This document shows, piece by piece, positions 1 to 7,151 of a stretch of DNA of 10,444 nucleotides; the first letter of the stretch is position 1; the number at the start of each line of letters is the position of its first letter. A program made the position numbers and the translations under genes. The DNA comes from JALXCG01 sp026991065 [NCBI: Gemmatimonadota bacterium]. Its GTDB lineage: Bacteria > GCA-2686955. The stretch spans positions 1-10,444 of the forward strand of contig JALXCG010000836.1 in the NCBI GenBank assembly GCA_026991065.1. The letters run 5' to 3'. The notes beneath the pieces are model-generated. The model did not search any database. It saw only the letters and a program-made list of their open reading frames with translations, and was not told where the DNA came from.

Positions 1-1
1 G

Positions 2-1351
2 ATCGACATTGCGGTCGATGGTATGGAACGGAACGCTGGTCCGGGGGGCGACGTGGCGCGGCTGCGCAATCGGGGCACGCTGATGGGGCCGGTAGAGGTG
101 GCTTTCCAGGGGACGGAGGGCGTGGAGTTGGAGCGCCGCTGGGTGGCGCCATTCGCGCCCGAGACGCGGCTGGCCCTGCCGCCGGAGACACGGCGCGTGG
201 TGGTGGATCCCGATCGCCACATGCCCGATCTGAACCGCGCCAACGATGCCTCCTCCCGCCCGTGGCGCCTGAAGTTCCTGATGGCTCAGCCGGACCTGCG
301 CAGCCGTGAACTCTATTGGTTTCCCTGGATCGGCGGCAATCGCTACAACGGCGTGACGCTGGGGGCGGGGGTTTACGGCGGTCGCATCCCGCCCCATCGC
401 GGTGGCGTGAGCATGGTTCCGCAGTGGGATTTTCGCCACGACCGCGTGGTCGGGCGAGCGAGCGCGGAGCAGAGCTTTTACCGATTCGACGCAGTTCCGG
501 CGCTGCGCCGGCTGACCGTGGCTGCCGATGCCGCCCGCACCTGGGACGTGTGGAGTGGCCGGCTTGCCCTGCGCAGCGAATGGGGGCGACCGGTTCAGCA
601 TCGGCGGCGCAGTTTTGCCGCCCTCGAATGGAATGCGGTCGATGTCGGCGACGGCGAGGGCCGAGGCGCGGGCGCCAGCCCCTTCTACGACGCCGGGCGC
701 TACCATGTGGTGCGCGCGACTTTCGGCCACCGGCGGCGCGTCTCCGCCTTTTCCGCATTCCATTTGGGAGCGGAGGGGGTGGTCGGGCGCGGCGACGCGG
801 CGTTTGCGCAAGTCAGTGCTTGGGGCCGTTGGCGTTGGCACTACGGCGCGGGCTGGCGCACGCTGCATCTGCGCGGTTGGGCCGGAGGGTATCTCGACGA
901 CGAGCGGATCCCCACGCAGTATCGCACCTGGATGGCGGGTGGCGTGGATCCCGACTTCAGGTCTGCGTGGATCTTCGATCGTTCCGGTAGCAGTGACTTC
1001 TGGGGGCTGGGAAGGCGCTACTTCGCCAGCGACTCGGGGCCCGGTTTGCGTGGGTATTTGGCCGCCGCGTCGACCGATCTCGCGTGGGGGATGAACCTCG
1101 ACCAGCCGTTGCCGCTGCCCTCGCTCGGCGGGGTCGAGGTGGCTCTTTTCGCCGATCTGGCGGGGGCCGCCGACCTGACCGCGGGGCCTTACGCGGACAG
1201 TGGTCTGCTCTTCTCGGTCGGACCTTTGCGGGTGATTGCCCCGCTTTGGGAGAGCTGGGCGGAGCAGGAGACGGCGGACGGCTGGGAATGGTTGAGTGAC
1301 CGGTTTCGTTTCAGTTTGGAGATGACCTTCAGTCTGCGTGATCTGGTCTAA
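2..1351 (+). CDS. M1-type metallopeptidase homologue, C-terminal part with beta-barrel (5' truncated)
   Basis: The frame is open from the window edge (first full codon at base 2) and ends at TAA 1349-1351, leaving about 449 residues. The internal ATG at 23 is probably not the true start, because coding sequence continues upstream of it. The first ~90 residues match the tail of FCB-type M1 aminopeptidase-like proteins: an Ig-like strand pattern followed by the signature VVVDPDRHMPDLNRAND. The next segment (LYWFPWIGGNRYNGVTLG) is the usual junction to a membrane barrel in these proteins. The remaining ~330 residues alternate polar and aromatic residues, with many Trp, Tyr, Arg and Gly, as expected for outer-membrane strands. 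The last segment (FRFSLEMTFSLRDLV) resembles a terminal barrel strand. The zinc site (HExxH...E) would lie upstream of the window, so activity cannot be judged. Family assignment is from remembered motifs. The barrel is an inference from composition. Confidence 0.7.
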   Translation: MDIAVDGMERNAGPGGDVARLRNRGTLMGPVEVAFQGTEGVELERRWVAPFAPETRLALPPETRRVVVDPDRHMPDLNRANDASSRPWRLKFLMAQPDLRSRELYWFPWIGGNRYNGVTLGAGVYGGRIPPHRGGVSMVPQWDFRHDRVVGRASAEQSFYRFDAVPALRRLTVAADAARTWDVWSGRLALRSEWGRPVQHRRRSFAALEWNAVDVGDGEGRGAGASPFYDAGRYHVVRATFGHRRRVSAFSAFHLGAEGVVGRGDAAFAQVSAWGRWRWHYGAGWRTLHLRGWAGGYLDDERIPTQYRTWMAGGVDPDFRSAWIFDRSGSSDFWGLGRRYFASDSGPGLRGYLAAASTDLAWGMNLDQPLPLPSLGGVEVALFADLAGAADLTAGPYADSGLLFSVGPLRVIAPLWESWAEQETADGWEWLSDRFRFSLEMTFSLRDLV

Positions 1352-1454
1352 ATCGCGGCACGGTTGGGACATCCTCAAGGCCCCTTCCGCGTCGTTGGCT
1401 GCGGGCGCGACTTTCTCGCCGCGCACGGAGGATCTGCCGTGCTCGACCGAAGTG

Positions 1455-1463
1455 TGATAAACT
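1455..1463 (+). promoter_or_regulatory. Candidate extended -10 element upstream of the oligopeptidase B gene
   Basis: The 249-bp gap between the barrel gene and the peptidase gene contains TGATAAACT, which fits an extended -10 (TGn followed by TAAACT). No good -35 hexamer lies 16-18 bases upstream. The best is CTGCCG, about 18 bases away. The same bases begin a small inverted repeat, TAAAC/GTTTA, at 1458-1472 with a 5-base spacer, which could be an operator or chance. A near-identical element (TGCTAAACT) precedes the DUF1573 gene. Otherwise I see nothing definite in 1352-1600. Confidence 0.3.
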
Positions 1464-1600
1464 TAACGTTTACCCCAATTCCCTCTGCTCTTCGCGTGTG
1501 CGATGCGGTTCCGGTGAATTCGGGGTGCAACTTTGGGAGAATCACGCCCCGGCTCGGACGCAGACAGTTGTCGGAGCGGCGCGCCTGAAATGCGGAATCC

Positions 1601-3772
1601 ATGAATTCGATTCGATCTCATCGACTGCCGGCGATTCTCTTGGTTCTGATTTTGGTGCTGGGTGGTGGCGCGTCTGCTGCCTCCGATCCCGCACGGGAGA
1701 AACCGATGCCCCCTCAACCGCAGCGCATTCCTCACGCGCTGACCACTCACGGACACGTCCGCCAGGATCCCTACTACTGGCTTCGCGAGCGCGAAAACCC
1801 GAAGGTCATTGCCTACCTGGAAGCGGAGAACCGCTATGCCGAAGAGGTGATGGCCCCAGTCAGGAAGCTGCGCGAAGATCTTTTTTCGGAGATGGTCAAC
1901 CGCATCCAAAAGGATGACACCTCGGTCCCCTATCGCCTGGCCGGTTACTACTACTACACGCGGCTCGAAGGAGAGCAGGAGTACGCTCTTCAGTGCCGCA
2001 AGCGCGGAACCTTGGATGCGGAGGAGGAGATTCTTCTGGATGAGAATCAACTGGCGGCCGGGCATGACTATTGCGATGTGACCGCGGCCCGCGTAAGTCC
2101 CGATGATCAACTTCTTGCCTACGGCATCGACACGGTGGGGCGTCGTCAATACACCATTCGCATCAAGGCGATCAGCGACGGCAAACTGTTGCCTGACCAG
2201 ATCCCCAATACCGAAGGGTCCCCGGCCTGGGCGGCCGACAGCAAGGTTCTCTTCTATACCGAGAACGACCCCGAGACGCTGCGCTCCTATCGCATCATGC
2301 GCCACGTCGTGGGCACGGATCCGGCGACCGATGTCGAGGTCTATCGTGAGAATGATCCCACCTTCTCCGTTGGAGTCTCGCGGTCGAAGTCGCGCCGCTA
2401 CATCATGATATTCAGTGCGAGCACCATGACCACCGAGGTGCGTTACCTGGACGCCGCGGATCCCTATGGAGAGTTCAATGTGCTGCAACCGAGAGTTCGT
2501 GGCATTGAATATATGGCGTCACATTTCGAGGATCATTTCTATCTTGTTACCAACTACAAAGCAAAGAACTTCCGGTTGATGCGGACGCCGCTGAATCACA
2601 CCGGAATCGACCACTGGGAAGAGGTTGTGCCTCATCGTCCGGAGGTGTTGCTCGAAGGGATCGATGTTTTTCGCGACTACTTGGTGCTGAGTGAGCGCAG
2701 TGATGGTCTGACTCGTTTGCGGGTCATGCCGCAACATGGTGGTAATTCCTACCTGATCGACTTCCCGGAGACTGTCTACACCACTTTTACGGCGCTCAAT
2801 CCAGAGTTCAATACCGATGAACTGCGTTTTCTCTACACCTCCTTGGTGACGCCGTGGTCGACGTTCGACTACAACATGAAGAGCAGGCGTCGGGAACTGA
2901 AGAAGGAGCAGGTTGTCGTGGGCGGATATGACCGGGAGCAATACTGCACCGAGCGGCACTGGGCGACCGCCCCGGATGGCACCCGGGTTCCACTTTCCAT
3001 TGTCCGCCGGCGGGATGTTACCAAGGGGAGCGCCGCGCCCCTGCTTCTTTATGGCTACGGTTCCTATGGGTGGAGCACCGATCCGATGTTTGATGCATCG
3101 CTGCTGAGCTTGCTCGACCGAGGTTTCATCTACGCGATTGCTCACGTTCGCGGGGGCCAGGAGTTTGGTCGCCCCTGGTATGAAGATGGCCGTCTTCTCC
3201 ACAAGAAGAACAGTTTTACTGATTTTATTGCCTGCGCGGAGGAATTGGTGCAGGCCGGCTATACCGAGTCGGCCCATCTCTACGCCATGGGCGGCAGTGC
3301 CGGCGGGCTCTTGATGGGGGCGGTCGTGAACATGCGCCCGGATCTATTTAATGGCATCTGCGCGGCGGTTCCTTTTGTCGACGTTGTTACCACCATGCTG
3401 GACGAATCGATTCCGCTCACGACGGGCGAGTATGACGAGTGGGGAAATCCCAACGAAAAGATCTACTACGACTACATGCTCAGCTACTCACCCTATGACA
3501 ATGTTCGACGGCAGGATTATCCTGCGATGCTGGTTACCACCGGGCTGCATGACTCCCAGGTGCAGTACTGGGAGCCGGCGAAGTGGGTCGCGCGGCTCCG
3601 GGAGAAGAACACCGGGAATCGGCCGATCTTGCTCCACACCGAAATGGAAGCGGGGCACGGTGGTGTGTCCGGGCGCTTCCGCCGTTACCGGGATACTGCC
3701 CGCGAGTACGCCTTTCTCCTGATGCTCGAAGGATATGGCGAAGCAAAAGCGGACACCGGGAGCACCGACTAA
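1601..3772 (+). CDS. ptrB: Oligopeptidase B (prolyl oligopeptidase family S9A) with N-terminal signal peptide
   Basis: A 723-residue serine peptidase of the oligopeptidase B type, which cleaves short peptides after Arg or Lys. The first ~27 residues are a Sec-type signal (NSIRSHR, a Leu/Ile/Val-rich core, then GGASA before ASDPA), so the product is predicted to be periplasmic. A beta-propeller domain spans roughly residues 105-445, followed by an alpha/beta-hydrolase domain. The catalytic triad is Ser566 in GGSAGG, Asp651 in LHDSQVQYWEPAKW and His686 in AGHGG. All three sit 34 residues after the remembered E. coli PtrB positions (S532, D617, H652), so the enzyme looks intact, with the extra length mainly at the N-terminus. 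The S1-pocket Glu pair known in Salmonella OpB (E576, E578) corresponds to E610 and D612, a conservative change. The ATG at 1601 is preceded only by a weak GGA. An internal ATG at 1706 has a better ribosome site (separate entry). The gene is followed after 88 bp by the DUF1573 gene. Confidence 0.93.
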   Translation: MNSIRSHRLPAILLVLILVLGGGASAASDPAREKPMPPQPQRIPHALTTHGHVRQDPYYWLRERENPKVIAYLEAENRYAEEVMAPVRKLREDLFSEMVNRIQKDDTSVPYRLAGYYYYTRLEGEQEYALQCRKRGTLDAEEEILLDENQLAAGHDYCDVTAARVSPDDQLLAYGIDTVGRRQYTIRIKAISDGKLLPDQIPNTEGSPAWAADSKVLFYTENDPETLRSYRIMRHVVGTDPATDVEVYRENDPTFSVGVSRSKSRRYIMIFSASTMTTEVRYLDAADPYGEFNVLQPRVRGIEYMASHFEDHFYLVTNYKAKNFRLMRTPLNHTGIDHWEEVVPHRPEVLLEGIDVFRDYLVLSERSDGLTRLRVMPQHGGNSYLIDFPETVYTTFTALNPEFNTDELRFLYTSLVTPWSTFDYNMKSRRRELKKEQVVVGGYDREQYCTERHWATAPDGTRVPLSIVRRRDVTKGSAAPLLLYGYGSYGWSTDPMFDASLLSLLDRGFIYAIAHVRGGQEFGRPWYEDGRLLHKKNSFTDFIACAEELVQAGYTESAHLYAMGGSAGGLLMGAVVNMRPDLFNGICAAVPFVDVVTTMLDESIPLTTGEYDEWGNPNEKIYYDYMLSYSPYDNVRRQDYPAMLVTTGLHDSQVQYWEPAKWVARLREKNTGNRPILLHTEMEAGHGGVSGRFRRYRDTAREYAFLLMLEGYGEAKADTGSTD
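1695..1708 (+). promoter_or_regulatory. Internal ribosome-binding site and alternative ATG in the oligopeptidase B gene
   Basis: GGGAG at 1695-1699 lies 6 bases before an in-frame ATG at 1706-1708 (Met36), better spaced than anything before the first ATG at 1601. Initiation here would give a 688-residue protein without the signal peptide, beginning MPPQPQRIPHALTTHG. This aligns with the very start of cytosolic E. coli PtrB (686 aa, MLPKAARIPHAMTLHG from memory). Use of this start is inferred. The upstream 35 codons do encode a convincing signal peptide. Confidence 0.35.
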
Positions 3773-3790
3773 CCCGCGGCGGTCGATATC

Positions 3791-3799
3791 TGCTAAACT
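3791..3799 (+). promoter_or_regulatory. Candidate extended -10 element upstream of the DUF1573/YgfK-like pair
   Basis: TGCTAAACT lies in the 88-bp gap after the peptidase stop, 62 bases before the next ATG. It matches TGn plus TAAACT, the same core seen at 1455-1463. No convincing -35 is present. It could make the DUF1573/YgfK-like pair a separate transcription unit. The evidence is limited to the motif and its repetition. Confidence 0.3.
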
Positions 3800-3860
3800 G
3801 CCCTCTTCATTTTCGAACGCGAAGGACGCGCGTTGCAGGCGGCCTTCGGGAGAGTGCCAT

Positions 3861-5060
3861 ATGAAAAACTACTGGGGATTGTCCAAGCACGGCGTCGCGC
3901 TGGTGCTGGCCGTGGGCTTTCTTCTGAGCCCCTGTGGGGTCCGCGCTGGAGAAGTCGCGTCGGACGCTACCGCCGGCGGAGAGCCGGCGTCCGTTCCTGA
4001 CCACGGTCCGCGGATGCATTTTGAAACCCGCGAGCACGATTTCGGCGAGGCGATGTCGGGCGTCAAGCTCAAGACCACTTTTACTTTCAAGAACGTGGGA
4101 GACGCTGTTCTCCACATCCAAAAAGTGTCTGGTGGCTGAGGCTGCACTGCTGCTCTCACTTCAGATCGAGAGATTCCCCCGGGTGGGGAAGGCAAGATAG
4201 ACGTCACGTTCGATACCAAACACAAGCGTGGCGATGTGAAGAAGCACATCACCATCCGTTCCGACGATCGCGAGGAACCGACCCTCAAGCTGACCGTGCA
4301 CGCCAAACTCAACGTTGCGGTGGGGCTGGAGAGCCGGCACCTGGATTTCGGCGCCGTGGGCTGGAAAGAGGAAGTCTCCCGCACCGTTGCGCTGATCGGC
4401 AAAGAAGTGGACACGGTGAAGATCGAGTCCATAGATGTTGAGGCGAACGAGGCCATGGCTCCGGTTTTTGCCAAGATGCACGCCGAGATCGTCGACGAGC
4501 GCGATCAAGAGAACGGGAAGCTGGCACTCCGCTTGACTTTGGCGCCGGGAGCCCCGGTTGGGCGTTTTCAGGGTGTGTGGAAGGTCAAACTCGACAATCC
4601 GACTGTCCCCGAGTTGAAACTCCGGGTTATGGGCAAGATTCGGGGGCCGGTCGAGGCGATGCCCGATCGCCTCTTCTTCGCCAATGTGGATGAGGGGACG
4701 CCGATGGAGCGGACGCTCTCCGTGTACGCAGCACCGGATCAACCCGCGGTCAAGGTGTTGAAGGTCGAGGCGAACCATCCCGCCGTCACGGCTGTGATCG
4801 AGAGTGCGGAAGAGGGCAAGACCCGCATCAAGGTCACTTGCAACGGGAAACTGGAAAAACGCCGCGAGCAGGCCAAGCTGACCATCTTCACCGATCAGAA
4901 GGAGCTGCCCGAGCTGGAGATCCCTGTGGTGATGATGCAGCGGCGCAAGCCGCGCACCAGTGCCGAGGGCGAGCCGAAGATCGGTCTGCCGCCGAGGCCG
5001 CATTCTCCGTCGGAGCATCCCGCCCCAACCGATGCACCTGCCCCCGACAAGGGCAAGTAG
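3861..5060 (+). CDS. Candidate selenoprotein: secreted three-domain DUF1573 protein with in-frame UGA (Sec93)
   Basis: ATG 3861 is preceded by GGGAG (3848-3852) at 8 bases. The frame reads 92 codons to TGA 4137-4139, then stays open in the same frame to TAG 5058-5060, giving 399 residues if the TGA is decoded. Residues 1-29 are a signal peptide ending GVRA before GE. Domain 1 (~50-150) is a typical DUF1573 Ig-like domain: HDFGEAMSGVKLKTTFTFKN, GDAVLHIQKV, then SGG-U93-GCTAA, IPPGGEGKIDVTFDT, ITIRSDDREEP. The family signature here is CGCT, so the TGA replaces its first Cys and C95 is retained. Domains 2 (~151-257) and 3 (~258-360) are similar folds without the motif. The tail (366-399) is Pro-rich. 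There is no frameshift, and the sequence on both sides of the TGA is undamaged. A restart at GTG 4236 has no ribosome site and would lack both signal peptide and motif. The alternatives are a nonsense mutation (one base from TGC) or a sequencing error. The domain's biochemical role is not established. A UxC pair suggests thiol/selenol redox chemistry outside the cytoplasm. Confidence 0.8.
4136..4190 (+). promoter_or_regulatory. Possible SECIS region: two hairpins downstream of the UGA
   Basis: Two stems can be drawn by eye. Hairpin A pairs CTCTC 4153-4157 with GAGAG 4168-4172 (10-base loop). Its loop starts 18 bases after the TGA, within the usual bacterial range of about 16-37, but the loop lacks an early G. 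Hairpin B pairs TTCCCC 4174-4179 with GGGGAA 4185-4190 around a CGGGT loop. It has the expected short loop with G at position two and a GGT, but the loop begins 40 bases after the TGA, slightly too far for the standard model. CTGAGG 4136-4141 can also pair with CTTCAG 4159-4164, putting the TGA in a stem. No single structure meets all criteria. Confidence 0.35.
4137..4139 (+). other. In-frame TGA at the first Cys of the DUF1573 CGC motif (putative selenocysteine codon)
   Basis: Codons around it read GTG TCT GGT GGC TGA GGC TGC ACT, i.e. V-S-G-G-U-G-C-T. The DUF1573 family normally has Cys at this position. Replacement of a conserved redox-type Cys by TGA with the frame continuing unbroken is the classic sign of selenocysteine insertion. 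No selA, selB, selC or selD lies in this window, so the decoding machinery cannot be confirmed here. Confidence 0.75.
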
Positions 5061-5066
5061 GGGTCG

Positions 5067-7151
5067 ATGTCTGAACTGCGGCCGCTGCCCTTTGGCGTAC
5101 TCGTTCAGCAGATGCTGGGCGAGTACGCCGCCCACGGCACGATTTTCGGCCTGCCACGTCGCAAGTTCGTAACGGCGATTCCCGGGAAGGACCTGGCCGT
5201 GTCGGCGCACGGCCAGCGTGCCGGTACTCCGCTGGGGCCTGCCGCCGGGCCCCACACGCAGATGGCTCAAAACCTGGTTCTGGCCTGGTTGAGCGGAAGC
5301 CGCATCCTTGAACTGAAGACGGTTCAGGTGCTCGATCAGCTGCAGATCCCTCGTCCCTGCATCGACATTCAGACCGTTGGCTACAACATCGAGTGGTCCC
5401 AGGAGCTGACCCTCGAAGAGTCGCTTGACGAGTATGTCAAAGCGTGGATGCTGATCCACATTCTGCGCCGCTCCAGCGAACTGGGGGTTGCCGCCGATTT
5501 TGGCACCACGCTCTTCGACCTGAGCGTCGGCTATGACTTGGCCGGAATTCAAAGTGAACGGGTGCAGGCTTTTCTCCACGGCGCGGCGGATGCGACTCCC
5601 CGCATCGATCGATTCCGTCGCGAGATTCCCGCATCCCTGCGCCAGCTGCGCGATCTCGACTACCCGTCGCGCATCTCCAACACTCTGACCCTGAGTACCT
5701 TTCACGGGTGCCCGCCGGAAGAGATCGAAGCGATTGCGGCCCATCTACTGGAGCGGAACCGGCTGCACACCGTGGTGAAGCTCAACCCGACTCTGCTCGG
5801 CGCGGGTGGGGTGCGGGAACTGCTCCATGACGCGCTGGGATACCACGAGATCGAAGTGCCGCCGAGTGCCTTTGAACACGATCCGACCTGGGACCAGGCG
5901 CTGGAGATCTGTAACCGGCTGGCTGATCGGGCGGCGGCTTGTGAGCGTGGGTTCGGAGTCAAGTTCAGCAACACTTTGCTGGTGAAAAATCACCGTGATT
6001 TCTTCCCCGCCGGGCAGAAAGAGATGTACCTCTCCGGGCCGCCGTTGCATCTCCTGGCCATGTACCTGGTGCGGCGTTTTCGTCGTGCCTTGGGTGACGC
6101 GCTTCCGGTCTCCTTTTCCGCCGGGATCGATCGCTACAATTTCGCTTCATCCGTGGCGCTCGGCCTGGTCCCGGTAACGGTCTGCACCGATCTCCTGAAA
6201 CCGGGCGGATACGGTCGTGCGCAGGCCTATTTCAAGGCCCTGGGCGCTGCCATGGACAAGGTCGGGGCCTCCAACATCGACCACTACACGCTCGTTGCCA
6301 TGGGGCAGGAATCCGCTGCTCTGGCCGAAGTGGAGCCGGACCGGGAACTGCGCGCGAAATATCTTCAGGCGCTGGCCGCCGGGCGGTCTCCGACCGAGTT
6401 TGTCTCTCCTCAGTTGCTGCGGCGGTGGATCTCTGCCGCGCGTTTGCGCAACACCGAGGTCTACGTGGCGACACTTGCCACCGACCCGCATTACGCTCGC
6501 GAGCGTAACAGCAAGCCACCCAAGAAGATCGGCACGAAGCTGGAGCTTTTTGACTGTGTGACTTGCGACAAGTGCATTCCGGTATGCCCCAATGCCGGTA
6601 ATTTCGCTTTTGACCTGGCGCCGGTCGAGATTCCCCGGATCATCGCTCATCCCCGTGCCGACGGTGGCTGGAATCTGGTCGAAGAGGGGGTGCTGCGCAT
6701 CGAGGCAAAACATCAGATCGGTAACTATGCCGACTTCTGCAACGAATGCGGAAACTGCGATGTTTTTTGTCCCGAAGATGGCGGCCCCTATGCGATCAAA
6801 CCGCGTTTCTTCCGTCTCCTCGAAGACTGGCGGCGAGACCGCTCCAAGCATGGCTTTCATCTGCGGCGCTTGCCGGGTGGGGGGTATCGGATCTACGGTC
6901 GTTTCCCCGGAGGCGAGTATCGCCTCGATCTGAACGGCAGTGACGCCCGTTACGAAGCCGGCACCACGCTCCTGCGCTTCGACCCCGCGGACATGGCCGC
7001 AACCCTCCGCAGCGAAAGCCCGGGTACGGTTGCCGTGGATCTAACCTACGCCAGAATCATGCAACTGCTGCTGGAGTCGGTGACAGCTGTCGGCCCCGCC
7101 AATTTTGTTGCCGCGGTGCTGGCCTTCACCCCGCCGGCTGGGCCGGAGTAG
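5067..7151 (+). CDS. Short YgfK-like iron-sulfur protein (putative selenate reductase subunit family) lacking the FAD/NAD(P) module
   Basis: 694 residues, starting 6 bases after the DUF1573 stop, with AGGGG (5059-5063) overlapping that stop, so the two are probably translationally coupled. The N-terminal ~430 residues match the dihydroorotate-dehydrogenase-like domain of E. coli YgfK: GTPLGPAAGPHTQMAQN, ELKTVQVLDQL, STFHGCPPEEIEAI, VKLNPTLLG, DLLKPGGYGRAQA. The C-terminal part has two 4Fe-4S motifs: C497/C500/C503/C507 followed by Pro, and C558/C561/C564/C568 followed by Pro (FCNECGNCDVFCP, also as in YgfK). E. coli YgfK is about 1030 residues because a GltD-like FAD/NAD(P)H domain lies between these parts. 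Here it is absent, and the join is near YVATLATDPHY (about 465-475), with no frame damage. No signal peptide is seen, so it is likely cytosolic. The family name comes from its co-occurrence with selenium-dependent molybdenum hydroxylase clusters. Its reaction is unproven, and electrons must come from a separate partner. Confidence 0.82.
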   Translation: MSELRPLPFGVLVQQMLGEYAAHGTIFGLPRRKFVTAIPGKDLAVSAHGQRAGTPLGPAAGPHTQMAQNLVLAWLSGSRILELKTVQVLDQLQIPRPCIDIQTVGYNIEWSQELTLEESLDEYVKAWMLIHILRRSSELGVAADFGTTLFDLSVGYDLAGIQSERVQAFLHGAADATPRIDRFRREIPASLRQLRDLDYPSRISNTLTLSTFHGCPPEEIEAIAAHLLERNRLHTVVKLNPTLLGAGGVRELLHDALGYHEIEVPPSAFEHDPTWDQALEICNRLADRAAACERGFGVKFSNTLLVKNHRDFFPAGQKEMYLSGPPLHLLAMYLVRRFRRALGDALPVSFSAGIDRYNFASSVALGLVPVTVCTDLLKPGGYGRAQAYFKALGAAMDKVGASNIDHYTLVAMGQESAALAEVEPDRELRAKYLQALAAGRSPTEFVSPQLLRRWISAARLRNTEVYVATLATDPHYARERNSKPPKKIGTKLELFDCVTCDKCIPVCPNAGNFAFDLAPVEIPRIIAHPRADGGWNLVEEGVLRIEAKHQIGNYADFCNECGNCDVFCPEDGGPYAIKPRFFRLLEDWRRDRSKHGFHLRRLPGGGYRIYGRFPGGEYRLDLNGSDARYEAGTTLLRFDPADMAATLRSESPGTVAVDLTYARIMQLLLESVTAVGPANFVAAVLAFTPPAGPE

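Noticed and set aside
1397-1425. GC-rich imperfect inverted repeat after the barrel gene as a terminator
   Set aside because: Pairing is short with a bulge and there is no T-run after it, so I do not call a terminator.
1463-2488. 341-aa minus-strand open frame opposite the oligopeptidase B gene
   Set aside because: It lies entirely opposite a strongly supported gene, as is common in GC-rich DNA, and shows no recognisable family motifs.
3735-3860. Upstream extension of the DUF1573 gene to ATG 3735
   Set aside because: This would overlap the oligopeptidase B gene and bury the clear signal peptide and the GGGAG-ATG at 3848-3863. The encoded extension has no signal or domain character.
4137-4139. 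Genome-wide reassignment of TGA (for example to Trp or Gly)
   Set aside because: Only one internal TGA occurs among seven genes, Trp is encoded normally by TGG, and the HDAC-like gene ends in TGA. A site-specific event fits better.
4236-5060. Independent gene starting at GTG 4236 (274 aa)
   Set aside because: It has no ribosome site, no signal peptide, and begins in the middle of the first DUF1573 domain. It is in the same frame as the upstream part, so it is better read as the second part of one recoded gene.
4161-5744. 527-aa minus-strand open frame opposite the DUF1573 and YgfK-like genes
   Set aside because: It spans two well-supported plus-strand genes and their junction, with no domain signature. 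It is a compositional shadow.
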